Below are positions 50,018 to 60,239 of a stretch of DNA of 64,000 bases, piece after piece. Where the stretch lies: the NCBI GenBank assembly GCA_023376005.1, contig CM042181.1, forward strand, positions 16,896,840 through 16,960,839. Reading direction: 5' to 3'. Under the pieces are notes generated by a model. It was not told the DNA's origin. It was given only the letters and a program-made list of their open reading frames with translations, and made no database searches. Numbering within the stretch: the first letter of the stretch is position 1; each line of letters starts with the position of its first letter. Origin of the DNA: Doryteuthis pealeii (Eukaryota; Mollusca; Cephalopoda; Myopsida; Loliginidae). The position numbers were made by a program, and so were the translations under genes.

Positions 50018-50490
50018 AACCAGTCTGCCCTACTATTTTGTTGAGAAATTCTGGATATAAGGTGTGTGATGAATGCCTGCTCCTAGGCCAGAATCATGTG
50101 ATCTAACTCTAGGCCAATCACTGGCAGTACACTGGGGTTGATACAATACTTAAACCGACCCTACTGGTCATAATTACTGTGACATTCATGGACGACGGAC
50201 ATAGGATTAAATCACTGGACCTTTACCAATACGCAGGATAGGACTTATACACTTACCAAAGGATTCCATAACATAGGACTTTCTTTAAGCCCTTTTTAAC
50301 TGGCCAAGGATGGCATTTAAAAACTTTACATATTTACCCATAGCTAGAGGGAGACTAGTTGGATGCATACCTTTCACAAGTGTATTAGCGCTATGTGGAA
50401 TGCAAACAGCCTCATCCAGATTTTGAATCCATGTCGCCATATCCATTTTATATGACAATAACCATTACACAATGGGTACCTCAACAGTTA
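50018..50490 (-). mobile_element. SINE C split by an LTR
   Basis: 50018-50038 (CCAGTCTGCCCTACTATTT) and 50331-50490 (TATTTACCCATAGCTAGAGG ... AACCATTACACAATGGG) are one SINE with its tRNA-like head at the right. Confidence 0.75.
50039..50330 (+). mobile_element. Solo copia-like LTR, 5-bp target duplication
   Basis: 292 bp with TGTTGAGAAATTCTGG at one end and AAAACTTTACA at the other. It is flanked by TATTT on both sides, which reconstitutes the interrupted SINE C. It contains AGGACTTATACACTTACC and GGCCAAGGATGGC motifs shared with the other copia LTRs. Confidence 0.8.
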
Positions 50491-50518
50491 GATAGATTGA
50501 GCTCTCTTGCCTTGTATG

Positions 50519-50600
50519 TACGTAAACAAATCTAAAAGAAAAAACGCCAAATTATAAAAGCAGGGAGCATGAGGTTAGCAACTCTGCCCATGAAATGAGT
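50519..50600. repeat. Paralogous empty site of the LTR at 51243
   Basis: GTAAACAAATCTAAAAGAAA, GCAGGGAGCATGAGGTTAG and CAACTCTGCCCAT are continuous here. At 51185-51240 plus 51698-51720 they are split by the LTR. Confidence 0.8.
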
Positions 50601-50639
50601 TTTAAAAAAAAAGAGTACTCATGATAAATTAATTAAACA

Positions 50640-50705
50640 ATACATTTTCAGTATAAAATAACCCAACAAGGGTTGATATGCCATAAAATCCAACCAACCA
50701 ACCAT
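50640..50705 (+). mobile_element. Family B 3' end
   Basis: AAAATAACCCAACAAGGGTT, GATATGCCATAAAATCC and an (AACC)n tail. Confidence 0.65.
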
Positions 50706-51124
50706 ACAGGCCAATGTCTCTTACTGCCTTCTCTAGACTATGCAGAAGTGATTTGGCTTGTGCTGCTGTATTTGAGAGAAGCACTACCTAGGTATATGTA
50801 CTGATCTACTAATTTACCATCCTGTGTGGTTATGTCCCCATCCATTTTATCTGAGTTTACGTAAGGGCCGATGCCTCTTGCTGCCTTCTCTAGGCTACAC
50901 AGTAGTGATACGGCTTGTGTAGTCTGGAAAAGAGCTATCTAGATATGTAAGTAAGTCTACTAATTTTAGAGGCTCATATCCTGTGTGGAGATGACTCTTT
51001 CTTGTTTAAAAAACATGGACTCAGTTTTATCTGAGTTCACATAGAGGTCAATGCCTCTTGCTGTGTTCTCTAGGCTATGCAGCAGTAGTTCGGCTTGTGC
51101 AGGTGTATTTGCGAGAAGCACTGC
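50706..51124 (-). pseudogene. LINE reverse-transcriptase fragment, three tandem partial copies
   Basis: On the minus strand 51124-50966 reads AVLLANTPAQAELLLHSLEN, then GIDLYVNSDKTESMFF, ending in a stop. This is the segment that follows the catalytic YADD in a common invertebrate LINE reverse transcriptase. Two further, more diverged copies of the same part (QAVSLLCSLEKAARGIGPYV; AAQAKSLLHSLEKAVRDIGL) lie at about 50960-50800 and 50790-50706. The catalytic motif itself is not present. Confidence 0.7.
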
Positions 51125-51242
51125 CTAGGAACGTGAATTAGTCTACTAATTTTAGAGGCTTATATATATATATATATATATATACGTAAACAAATCTAAA
51201 AGAAAAACCGCCAAATTATAAAAGCAGGGAGCATGAGGTTAG

Positions 51243-51697
51243 TGTTGGAATTTTCGGGATATAAGGTGTGTACTAAATGGTCACTTCTAAATATAGACTT
51301 GCCGACTACCATGTGACCAGGGAAGGCAACCTCTTATCCAATCACTGGCAGTGCTGCTGCTGCTGCTGTTGTATTTATACTGGCCTGATTCTAATCTTAG
51401 CTCACTGACACTTGGATCTTCTTGGACGTCGGACCTAACGGACACTATATCACAGGACTTATTGACTTATTTACTTTAAGTTCTTTTACAACTGGCCAAC
51501 CTCTTATCCAATCACTGGCAGTGCTGCTGCTGTTGTTGTATTTATACTGGCCTGATTCTAATCTTAGCTCACTGACACTTGGATCTTCTTGGACGTCGGA
51601 CCTAACGGACACTATACCACAGGACTTATTGACTTACTTACTTATTTACTTTAAGTTCTTTTACAACTGGCCGAGGATGGCGGCCAGATACTTAACA
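51243..51697 (+). mobile_element. Solo copia LTR with 5-bp target duplication
   Basis: TGTTGGAATTTTCGGGATAT to GCCAGATACTTAACA, flanked by GTTAG at 51238-51242 and 51698-51702. A block of about 170 bp (CAACCTCTTATCCAATCACT to TTTTACAACTGGCC) is tandemly duplicated inside. Each block has TGTTGTATTTATACTGG as a TATA-like box. The frame at 51422-51736 is generated by the duplication. Confidence 0.85.
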
Positions 51698-52002
51698 GTT
51701 AGCAACTCTGCCCATAAGAACATACATATATATTAGGCGAGGTCAATTTTTTTTTAACTTTTTTAAAATATCAAATTCCATGAAACACGAAAAATCTTAA
51801 GTACCAATGATAATTATCAAATCTTGAACATCTTTGAGGAAATAGCATCAAAGATTGTCGACAAAAATGCACTGAAAAATCCTCGGTTTTGCCACATTTG
51901 GTTAAAACATTGATCAGAAAATCTAACAATTCCAGTATTTAAACCAGGGAATGTTGACATTTTATTTTATCAAAATGAAATTAAATGACGAAATTATATA
52001 TA

Positions 52003-52645
52003 CTAGCAAATATATGCACCCTCCGGGTGCAAGTATTTAAGTTTTAATATAATAAAATATCATGTTAAATTAGAAAGGCTAATGAAACTGAATAAGAATT
52101 CAGATAAAAATATTTGGAACAGAGGGGGTATAATCGGAAAATAGAACAACTTTGAAACTAACTGTTCCACCATTTTCCCTTACTCCTGTCTTTCAGTGGT
52201 AAATTTCCCTAATTTAACTATTTAGTTAAAATAGGAAGAAAAGAATAAAATTACAGTCATTTCTTTATGTTAATAGATTTCTGTTAAGACTTATCCCCGA
52301 GATTTTTGCTCATATTTATTAAGATAAAACCAAACAATTAGAAATCAATAATGCTAAGCATATATTTATTAAAATCAAATTTTTTAAGATCAATATGCAA
52401 ATTAGCCTTCCCATTCACACTGTAAACCGCTATTTCGTTGAATATATAAATATAATTGCATGTTATTAGTATGTAGATATTGTTAACAGTCTTAATGATA
52501 TAAAACAATTTTACTAATAATTGAGGTTTAAATAAAAAATAAAATCATGGAGAATGTGATGTAAATAACAAAGGGAATTGTGACTTGTATAGTAATATAG
52601 TTTCGGTTACAGACAGACAAACCCACAATCTCCATTATAATAAGA
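52003..52645 (-). mobile_element. Non-autonomous Helitron, second copy
   Basis: 643 bp on the minus strand, starting TCTTATTATAATGGAGATTG and ending with the GCACCC-GGA-GGGTGC hairpin (52016-52030) and CTAG, between A and T. Strongly similar to 34244-34884 over its whole length. Confidence 0.8.
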
Positions 52646-52647
52646 TA

Positions 52648-52849
52648 TTTACCAACCCCTCCGCACGAGCAGGATGCGACACAAGGTCAATTTCTTAAGC
52701 GGAGTTTAACAGGTTTGAATTCAGGGTTTTCCTTCTCTTAGACCGGTTGCCTAACCAAGGTTAAAGAGCCCAGTCTGCCCTACTATTTGCCCACAGCTGG
52801 AGGGAGAGTAGGATTCATACCTTTCCCAAGGGTATTAGCGAAATTATAA
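52648..52849 (-). mobile_element. SINE C body
   Basis: ATTTACCAACCCCTCCGCAC to CCCACAGCTGGAGGGAGAG and CCTTTCCCAAGGGTATTAGC. Directly abuts the Helitron 5' end. Confidence 0.75.
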
Positions 52850-53180
52850 CTAAAGTTCAAATTAAAAATATGTCTCCTCGCCCATTATTGCAAAAACAAG
52901 AATTTTTCAGTGCATTTTTGCCAACGATCTTTGATGCCATTTCCTCAAAAATTGGTACAAGTTTGAATTTTTGGTATCAGTACTTAATAAACCAATACCC
53001 AACCTTCAGTGTTTAATGTAATTTGTTAGTTTTTAAAAGTGAAAAATCAACCTACCCTAATATGTATATCTAGAGATTTCAAAAAAAATATAACGCTGAA
53101 CAAATAGTTACAAACTTTTTATAAATATTTTTCTAACTCCTGTCATCTATAAAACATCCATCAATTTCTTCACCCCAGAA

Positions 53181-53231
53181 TCTATTCTGATGAAGGTTTA
53201 AATAAGCTGAAACGTTTAAGCGTCGATAAAT
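53181..53231 (+). ncRNA. Hammerhead ribozyme-like motif
   Basis: The core CTGATGA (53187-53193) and GAAA (53209-53212) are both exact. The tiny stem III ACG/CGT is followed by cleavage triplet GTC ending at 53224. Stem I TATT with GATA (53225-53228) plus two more pairs after a mismatch. Stem II (AGGTT / AAGCT) has a G-G mismatch. Small stem III is typical of ribozymes in retroelements. Confidence 0.5.
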
Positions 53232-53309
53232 AAATTCATTTCTCTGAATGTTTGAGATGAGGCTCATTAGTATTATCTGCGTTATTCGGTTCAAAGTTCC
53301 GTGATGGCT

Positions 53310-53475
53310 CCTGAATACAAGAAGGTTCCCGAGTTCGCAAAGAAGGTTCCCGAGTCCGAGAAGGTTCCCGAGTCCAACAAGAAATACCTGAAGAAGGCCG
53401 GAGGGTATATCGTCCAAAACGTTGTACAAATAACAATGAAGATGGGGACAATAGTCCAAATAACGCAGATAATAT
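53310..53475 (+). repeat. Repeat H copy with minisatellite
   Basis: Holds four copies of a 15-18 bp unit (AAGGTTCCCGAGT) at 53316-53392, then GAAATACCTGAAGAAGGCC and CCAAAACGTTGTACAAATAA, matching 19674-19845 in reverse. The overlapping frames on both strands are products of this. Confidence 0.6.
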
Positions 53476-53479
53476 TAAA

Positions 53480-54029
53480 TAAATTCATTTTATTTTTGGA
53501 ACACTTTGTTTTTCAAATTTCTTAATATTGTCGGATTTATTTCCATATTTACTCTCATATCTAGAGATATAAACCTCGGATAAAAAAAATCACACGTCTT
53601 GCACTAAGAGTTCAGCAAAATATGAAAATGATGATTATACAAATTCCATTTGTAATATCTACATCAATTCCTGACCATAGACAATCCCTTCTTGATCTTC
53701 AATTTCTTTATACAATACACATAACAATCCAATTGCGTTTCAATTCCTGAAAATCCTTTCCTTCCAGATTTAAAATCTCTAGAATAGTTTGGCTATGGTC
53801 AAAATTTCAGGTGTAAGGGAAATAAATGCAAAAAAATCAACATGGATGAACAAGATTTTTATATGTTTATAACAAAAAAAAAAAAATGTTCATTCGTGTT
53901 GAATTTTTGCATTTGATAAAGGAAAATATATGGAAGCCTATATTGTAAAATTATTGTGTATTTTATTAAAATCTGACAATTCCGATTTTTAGTAATAGAT
54001 TGAAAATTTTAAAAAATAAATAAATTTTC
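53480..54029. other. Unclassified AT-rich stretch
   Basis: No gene or named repeat seen. Confidence 0.4.
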
Positions 54030-54181
54030 ATTACCTCCCTTTGCGATTTTTAATCATACCTAGTGTTAAAATAATTAATTTTCATTATATGTGTAATAAA
54101 TACCACATGTGATACCCTTTGTATGATGAAAATTAATTATTTTAAAATTAGGTATGATTAAAAATCGCGAAGGGAGGTAAT
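54030..54181. mobile_element. Palindromic MITE, copy 1
   Basis: ATTACCTCCCTTTGCGATTT at the left and GCGAAGGGAGGTAAT at the right, arms of about 60 bp, with a core ATACCACATGTGATACCC. A further half-arm follows at 54225-54270. Confidence 0.8.
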
Positions 54182-54250
54182 AAAAAATTTCTTTAATGTT
54201 TTTAATTTTCAAACTATTACTTTGCGATTTTTTAATCATACCCAGTGTTA

Positions 54251-54790
54251 AAATAATTAATTAATAATTAAGTGTTAATAGTGTTAAATCATAAAACTTC
54301 CATTTTAAACATCTCCCCCCTCCCCTTCCCGGTGTTACTATGGTGATATGTCATTCAATCATCCGCTTGTGAATGACTTCCCTAACTTGCTTCGATTAGA
54401 TAACACGGCTTTTTCTTTTCTTTATTTCAAACAGTTAAATAAAAAGACTTGCACAGAATTGAGTTAAAGGGAGATAACTTGACTAAAGGGAGACAACTTT
54501 GTAGTAACAAAATGGCCGCACATACAGTTTTGTTTTGTTTTGTTTTGTTATTTTACATAAAGTAATTTTTTTTTTTTTAATTTTATGCGGTAATACACAT
54601 GAAATCAAAGATGTTTTGCTAAGCAGTTCTTACAAAAAAAATTTCCTCAGAAATTTTCTTCATTAGTTGCTTAAATGAATTTTAATCTAATGTTTTCTGA
54701 ATTTGCTAAAATGAATTTTAATTTAATAATGTTTTCTGTTTTAATTAAGTGAAATCATAAAAGGTTATTAAAATACATCAATCCCAAGAA
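54251..54790. other. Unclassified stretch
   Basis: C-rich patch CATCTCCCCCCTCCCCTTCC and AT-rich filler; no gene. Confidence 0.4.
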
Positions 54791-55470
54791 AGTTGGTTGG
54801 TTGGATTTTATGGCATGTCAACCCTTGTTGGGTTATTTTATGCCAAAGATATTATATTTATTCTTGTTGGGTATTCAATTTTTTAAAAACTCATTTTCTT
54901 TTTAAGCTCATTTATTTCTTGTATTTAACCCATAGTTGGGACCCTAACAGGTACTACCACACCAGGTCAGAGTGGACCATTACCTCCCTTTGCAATTTTT
55001 AATCATACCTAGTGTTAAAATAATTAATTTTCATTATATGTTTAATAAATACCACGTGTGATACCCTTTGTATGATGAAAATTAATTAATTATTTTAAAA
55101 CTTGGTATGATTAAAAACCGCGAAGGGAGGTAATAACAATTTCTTTAATGTTTTTAATTTTCAAACTATTACTTTGCAATTTTTTACCCATAACATTTAC
55201 AAGAGTTCCAGGATTGGAACTTCACCATCAGATAGAGTTTAATATCATACCCTGGACACTTAGACCCTCAGACACTGCCTTCTAGCACATATATGATAAA
55301 AAGGGTTGGAGGTTGCCATAAGGGCAATAGGGTTTGGGACAATCATATAGGTGCTAGGGCTTGACATGACCAGCTATTTTATCAGACTACCTGTCTAGCC
55401 TAAGTTATGTCCAAAGTGGAGTGATGCAGGTCATGGACAGCTCAGCCACCCCCGCCACCCCCCCCCCATG
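54791..55470 (-). mobile_element. Family B, longest copy, with nested MITE
   Basis: Tail GTTGGTTGGTTGGATTTTAT, hairpin, body to CAGGTCAGAGTGGACC, interrupted by the MITE. It then resumes GGAACTTCACCATCAGATAG through GGTTGGAGGTTGCCATAAGG to GTCATGGACAGCTCAGCC. It shows that B and A share most of their bodies. Confidence 0.75.
54979..55134. mobile_element. Palindromic MITE, copy 2
   Basis: Same ends as 54030-54181 and the same core (ATACCACGTGTGATACCC). The right flank to 55190 is also shared, so the mobile unit extends beyond the palindrome. Confidence 0.8.
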
Positions 55471-55501
55471 AAAGTAGATATTTACCAACCCCTCCAAATT
55501 G

Positions 55502-55875
55502 ACCTTGTGTCCCATCCTGATCCTTCCGGTGGATACCGTGAGAATCGGTGGAGAAGACCCTCTTCCGTTTTAGATTAGAAAGAGATTTTGTTAGTCAGAT
55601 CGGCAAAAGGTAGTGCCGACTCAATCTGCGCAGGTAGTCTGGAGGGGATTTCAAGAATAAAATATGATCTAAGTAAATCGAAGTCTTGTGTTATTATCTA
55701 AAAACTACCAATGACACAGGGCTTCTGATAAAGAGAAATCCCCAATGGAAGACCAGACACGAAGTCCCCAAGACGAAGTCCCCAAGACGAAGTCCCCAAG
55801 ACGAAGTCCAGACGCTAGAAGAGACGCTAGAAGAATAGAAGTAAGAAAGTAAAGCAAGAGAGTATACAACAATTC
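55502..55875 (+). mobile_element. LTR family J copy, partial
   Basis: TGATCCTTCCGGTGGATACC, GAATAAAATATGATCTAAG (AATAAA poly(A) signal), TAAATCGAAGTCTTGTG, ending AGAGTATACAACA. Homologous to 56241-56745. A 14-bp ACGAAGTCCCCAAG unit is repeated four times at 55756-55811. Confidence 0.6.
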
Positions 55876-55931
55876 ACAGGACATGAAGACCCTCAGCCAA
55901 CAGCGGAATTGTTGCTACAGTCCAGCCAATA

Positions 55932-56064
55932 GCAGTCTGGTTTGTTTTATGGCATATCAACCTCAGTGGGTCATTTAATGCTGATTAAGTTTTGAAATAA
56001 ATCAATTCTTAATGGATACTCAATTTTTTTTTATAAACACATTTTTCTATTTAACCCATAGATG
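55932..56064 (-). mobile_element. Family A 3' end, cut by LTR J
   Basis: CTGGTTTGTTTTATGGCATA to TTTAACCCATAGATGGT; the LTR-like unit starts right after. Confidence 0.65.
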
Positions 56065-56065
56065 G

Positions 56066-56745
56066 TACATGATATAATGAATATGTAAATGCCTTGGTAC
56101 CCCCTCACTATAATATGATTGGACAGACACTTACTCGAATGACCAGACCTTATGCTTACAAGCTGACTTTACTTGCTAGACGACACCTCGACCGACAGAT
56201 GTACCAATTACTACTGCGATAATATACCAAATACAAACTTCTGTTACATATTAATTGGATCCCTAATACTTTTTAAGGTAGTATAGAAATCCTTATGGCG
56301 ATCAGTACAGCTGATGGCCTTGAGAGTGAGTGACAATGCTTGACCTCACTCTCACCTTGCTTTCTGGGGATAGAATTGTGAGAACGGAACCCCGATAGAA
56401 AGCCCTTTCCGGTTTAAGGTGGGCAACTCAGTAAGTCAGTTGCAGTTAGTCAGTTGCAGAGTTAGAAGCTAGCAAGATGTGACTCTCAGCGCGCATTTGT
56501 CTGGCCTGGGGTTCCAGAATAAAATAACATCAAAAGTAAATCGAAGTCTTGTTGTTATTACTAAAAGCTAACAATGACACAAGGCTTCTGATAAGGAACG
56601 CTCCCCAGCAGAACCAGACACGGAATCCCCAGATAAGAAAGACGAGACCAAGATAGAAGATATGCAGGCCAGAAGACTAGACAATCAGAAGACGGCCGGA
56701 AGAATAGAAGACCAGAGTAAGACGTAAGAAGTATACAACGTATAT
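56066..56745 (+). mobile_element. LTR family J, longest copy
   Basis: Starts near TGATATAATGAATATG. It contains CAGCTGATGGCCTTGAGAGT, GGTTCCAGAATAAAATAAC (poly(A) signal) and TAAATCGAAGTCTTGTTG, and ends near GAAGTATACAAC. GGTACCGTGACGAACGG follows at 56751, where a primer-binding site would be expected. No coding region follows, so a solo LTR or a gutted element. Confidence 0.5.
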
Positions 56746-57960
56746 CTATTTGGTACCGTGACGAACGGCTACGTTACACTTCAGAATATATCCCTTAACC
56801 CGGATATATCAGTACACTAACAGTCCGATTAATAGTTGTAAGACTTTGTTGACACAAGGAGATAAAAAAAATTTTAAAAAAGAGAAAAAACAGCAATATG
56901 GAATAATTCATGCATTTGTCATGTTGGAATCAGAATTTTTTAAAATAAAAGAAAAAAAAAAGAAAAATAAAGACACAGAATAGCACCATCTAAAATAAGA
57001 TATTTTAATTAAAATTATTGAGAGAGAATGGACCAGTCAGTTCTGTAGAGAAAAGCTCTGGGTTTTTTGTATGACATTTTTTTCTTTTTTTTTTCTTTCT
57101 TTTGTTTTTTTCTTTTTTTTTCTAACAACTCGAGATAATTTTATGGATTTTGCTATGTTGAAAAAAGTTTAAATGGATGGTAATGGTTTTTTTGTCTGTT
57201 AACAAAAAAAAAAAAAAAAATTAAGGTTAGCCATTTTTCTACATGAAAAGCATTTTTCTTTCTTCTTTCGGCATTCGACAGCAGGACTCGTATTTTTTTT
57301 TTTTTTTTTTTTTTTCAACAGCTTAAAAGTGCTTATGCAACAATAAAATTGTCCGCATAAAATGGTATTGATATCTTTTAACCTTTCAGTGGTTAGTATT
57401 CGACACTGTTTTTTTTTTTTTGGGGGGGGACAGGAGAGACCGTCCCAGAGTAAAAATAAAAATGAAGTTGAATAATAATAATAATATTTCAAAACAGGAA
57501 AAAAAATTTTTTTTAATGAAGTTATTGATTGAATCATTTTCTTTTCTTTTTTTTTCTTTCTTTTTTTAATGATTTGATGAAGAGAATAATTGTCATCAGT
57601 AAATGTTCTTTTGTTTTTTTGTTTTTTTAAAGTTCTTTCTTTTTTTTTTAATTTTCTTTTTTTTAAGCAGTTTCATCACTAAAGGGTTCAGAATTGAATT
57701 CCTATTTTCCAGAAAGTATGTCCAGCGTGCTCGGTACAGACCAAAACGAATTGTGTTCAAAAAAGTGTAACGTTAAACAATTTAGGGAAGTAGACAGTAT
57801 TATTATTATTATTTATAATTCAAGTAAACGGTAATTGCTAATTTTTAGTACAGACGGGGGAGAAAAAGAGATAGAGAGATGTATTGTTAAAAGAAAAGAA
57901 AAAAAAATGACTATCTCGGTCACATAATTATATTTAGTATATAGAATATACAGTATTAGA
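56746..57960. other. Low-complexity T/A-rich region
   Basis: Long pyrimidine tracts at 57075-57125, 57290-57315, 57410 and 57540-57665, an AAT repeat at 57470-57486, and no supportable gene. The 112-codon minus frame at 57199-57537 is homopolymer-driven. Confidence 0.6.
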
Positions 57961-57964
57961 ACCC

Positions 57965-58300
57965 AGCACTCATAGCCTGTGCCCAGTAGCTTTGACTTCT
58001 GGACTGGGAAGATATATGATTAAAACCGATATTCCAAGGAACCGTCCTCCCAGGCAACACCTAGTCCCTCGTCTCAAAGGGGCAGCATTGGGTTTATTGC
58101 CCGGTGCCTGAGGCACCTGAAAAAGAGGTTTGTAGCCTGTGTCCAGTAGCTTTGACTTCTGGACTGATAAGTTATTCGATTAAAACCGTGATCTCAGGGA
58201 GCCGTTCTCCCATGCAACACCTAGTCCCTCATCTCAAAAGGGCAACATTGGGTTTATTGCCCAGTGCCTGAGGTGCCTGAAAAAGGAGTTTGTGTTAATC
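57965..58300 (+). mobile_element. SINE E, two tandem 163-bp partial copies
   Basis: Each starts AGCCTGTG.CCAGTAGC, has TTTGACTTCTGGACTG, CCTCCCAGGCAACACCTAGT, CATTGGGTTTATTGCC, and ends CCTGAAAAAG. The second begins where the first ends, about 163 bp later. Confidence 0.75.
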
Positions 58301-58359
58301 CAGTATCAGAACTACTCTAAAGTTCAACCCCCTCCTCATTACTGCAGGGCAGTAATATA

Positions 58360-58560
58360 CATAGTAGAACTAGAGTTATGCCATTGGGAAGTTAATAACA
58401 TGATCCCAGGGAGCCATCCTCCCCTAGGCAACACCTGGCCCCATCATCTAAAAGGAGCAGGGCCGGGTTTATTTTCAGTGCTTGAGGCACCCCAAAAGGA
58501 AAATGCCAAAGAGATTCACACACTTTTTACCTGATCTTCAGTTTGTGTGTGGCTCGTTGA
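58360..58560 (+). mobile_element. SINE E, third partial copy
   Basis: GATCCCAGGGAGCCATCCTC, AAAAGGAGCAGGGCCGGG, ATCTTCAGTTTGTGTGTGG. Confidence 0.65.
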
Positions 58561-58744
58561 ATTTTTATCAAAATTTTTAGCAATAATTTTAAAAAATGGC
58601 TATGTTTCTTCATTTTACTCAAAATTATCATTGCTGTTAATGTGTTTTCTGAGTGAATGAAAAAATTGTGACATTAGTAAATCTGTTTATTCTATCAACA
58701 GAAATGAAAAATGTCCTTTTCACTCAACGAGCGAGCACTGAAAA

Positions 58745-59335
58745 CAGATAAGTTTTATCTCTTTGAAGAACAGGGGACCAAAGTGAAAGTTTTAAGGGGC
58801 TGTCAATACTATATATGGAAATGTAACCGAATTATCATGTGACCAATGGACACATGACGTAGTAAGCCACACCCACAATCCAAGACAATTAGTTTTGTCT
58901 CCTTACAGTATATAGAAAAAATCAGTCTATATAAAACTTCATAAGATTTTTTTATGTTTTATTCACTGTCAGTAATTGTATTTGATGAGGGAAATGTGTA
59001 TTTTTTTTTTTGGGGGGGGGTCAATACTGTATATGGAAATGTGTGTTTTGGGGGTCTGAAACAGATGTCTTATCACTATGAAAAAACAGAGACCAAAAGG
59101 AAAGTTTTAAGGGGCTAAATTATCATGTGACATAGTAAGCCACACCCATAATCCAAGTGAAGATAATTATTTTTGTCTCCTTACAGTATGTAGAAAAATT
59201 AGTCGATATAAAACTTCATAAGATTTTTTAAAATGTTTTATTCACTGTTGGTAACCGTATTTGAGGAGAGAAATGTGTATTGGGGGTCAATACTGTATAT
59301 GGAAATGTAATGATTATCATGGGACAGAGGTAGTA
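58745..59335 (+). repeat. Tandem duplication, about 290-bp unit
   Basis: AGTTTTAAGGGGCT, AGTAAGCCACACCCA, TTTTGTCTCCTTACAGTAT and TATAAAACTTCATAAGATTT appear at 58786-58960 and again at 59102-59240. A third partial unit begins at 59285. Each has a TATATAAAAC-like box. Function unknown. Confidence 0.75.
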
Positions 59336-59619
59336 TTTTTTTTTTTTCATAGTTTATCTTATAAAAAAAAATCTAAGAACTGGGGAGAAAGAGTAGGAGT
59401 GGGAGAAAGAGCAGGAGGAGCAACTCCTTCAATCACGAATCTGAAATGTCATCTTTGGGCAAAATGACAATTACCTTAGTAAACTTTGTAAATATTAAAA
59501 GATCATAAGTACCGTATATACTAGCATATCATGCAACCTTTCCATGACCTAAATGGAGACCTTTTGCATTTTGTAGATGTACCAATTGGCCTACGCCTAG
59601 GCCTAGCTTTGGCTAACTA
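59336..59619. other. Unclassified spacer
   Basis: Purine-rich patch (GAGAAAGAGTAGGAGTGGGA) and no recognised element. Confidence 0.4.
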
Positions 59620-59915
59620 AATATTAACCAACCCCTCCGCACGAGCAGGGTGCGACACAAGGTCAATTTCTTAAGCGGAGTTCAACAGGTTTGAATTCAG
59701 TGTTTTCCTTCTCCTAGACTGGTTGCCTAACCAAGGTTAAAGAGCCCAGTCTGCTCTACTATTTACCCATAGCTGGAGGGAGAGTAGGATTCATACCTTT
59801 CCCAAGGGTATTAGCGTTAAGTGAAATGCAATTACCACGTCTAGGATTTGAACTCGGGGCGATGAGTCCATTTTCCATAACTTTAACCATTACACCACGC
59901 GCTTCCTTTGGCCAA
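59620..59915 (-). mobile_element. SINE C, full length with tRNA head
   Basis: On the minus strand the head reads GCGTGGTGTAATGGTTAAAG with B-box GAGTTCAAATCCTAGACG. The body continues AACGCTAATACCC, CTCCCTCCAGCTATGGG, and ends GGAGGGGTTGGTTAATA. The best copy of family C in the window. Confidence 0.85.
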
Positions 59916-59983
59916 CTATATACATGCACAAAGTTTGTAGCTTGTCTAATATGGTATGACCCTCTTGTAGCATCACAAGTAAA

Positions 59984-60180
59984 TCTTATTATAATGGAGA
60001 TTCAGTGTGTGTCTGTAATTTAAACTACATCACTGCTTATGTCACAATATTCTCAGGAATTGCGTAAGTTTATCAATTAATATTTAATCTATAGTCAAAA
60101 TCATTAATACATAGAAATAAATCTTATTTATTAACAATGTCTATGAACATCTGAGTTCATTTTGTCTCAAAATAGTCCAT
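59984..60180 (+). mobile_element. Helitron family, third copy, 5' part
   Basis: Starts TCTTATTATAATGGAGATTC after an A. The interior diverges. The continuation is probably 60490-60668 after a SINE E insertion. Confidence 0.5.
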
Positions 60181-60239
60181 ACTATTAGGGTATTTGCCTC
60201 TCACCCCACTTATGAGGGCGTGACACAAGGACATTTTTA

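Larger units (their letters stand above)
51727..53067. repeat. Inverted-repeat element hosting a Helitron and a SINE C
   Basis: Arms 51727-51990 and 52850-53067 are imperfect complements: TATTAGGCGAGGTCAA with the complement at CAACCTACCCTAATATG, and GAAATAGCATCAAAGATTGT with ACGATCTTTGATGCCATTTC. The Helitron (52003-52645) and SINE C (52648-52849) occupy the middle. Confidence 0.65.

Noticed and set aside
51422..51736. 104-codon frame with an internal repeat
   Set aside because: Lies inside the solo LTR and is produced by its tandem duplication.
57199..57537. 112-codon minus frame
   Set aside because: Dominated by homopolymer-coded Lys and Phe runs in a T-rich tract.
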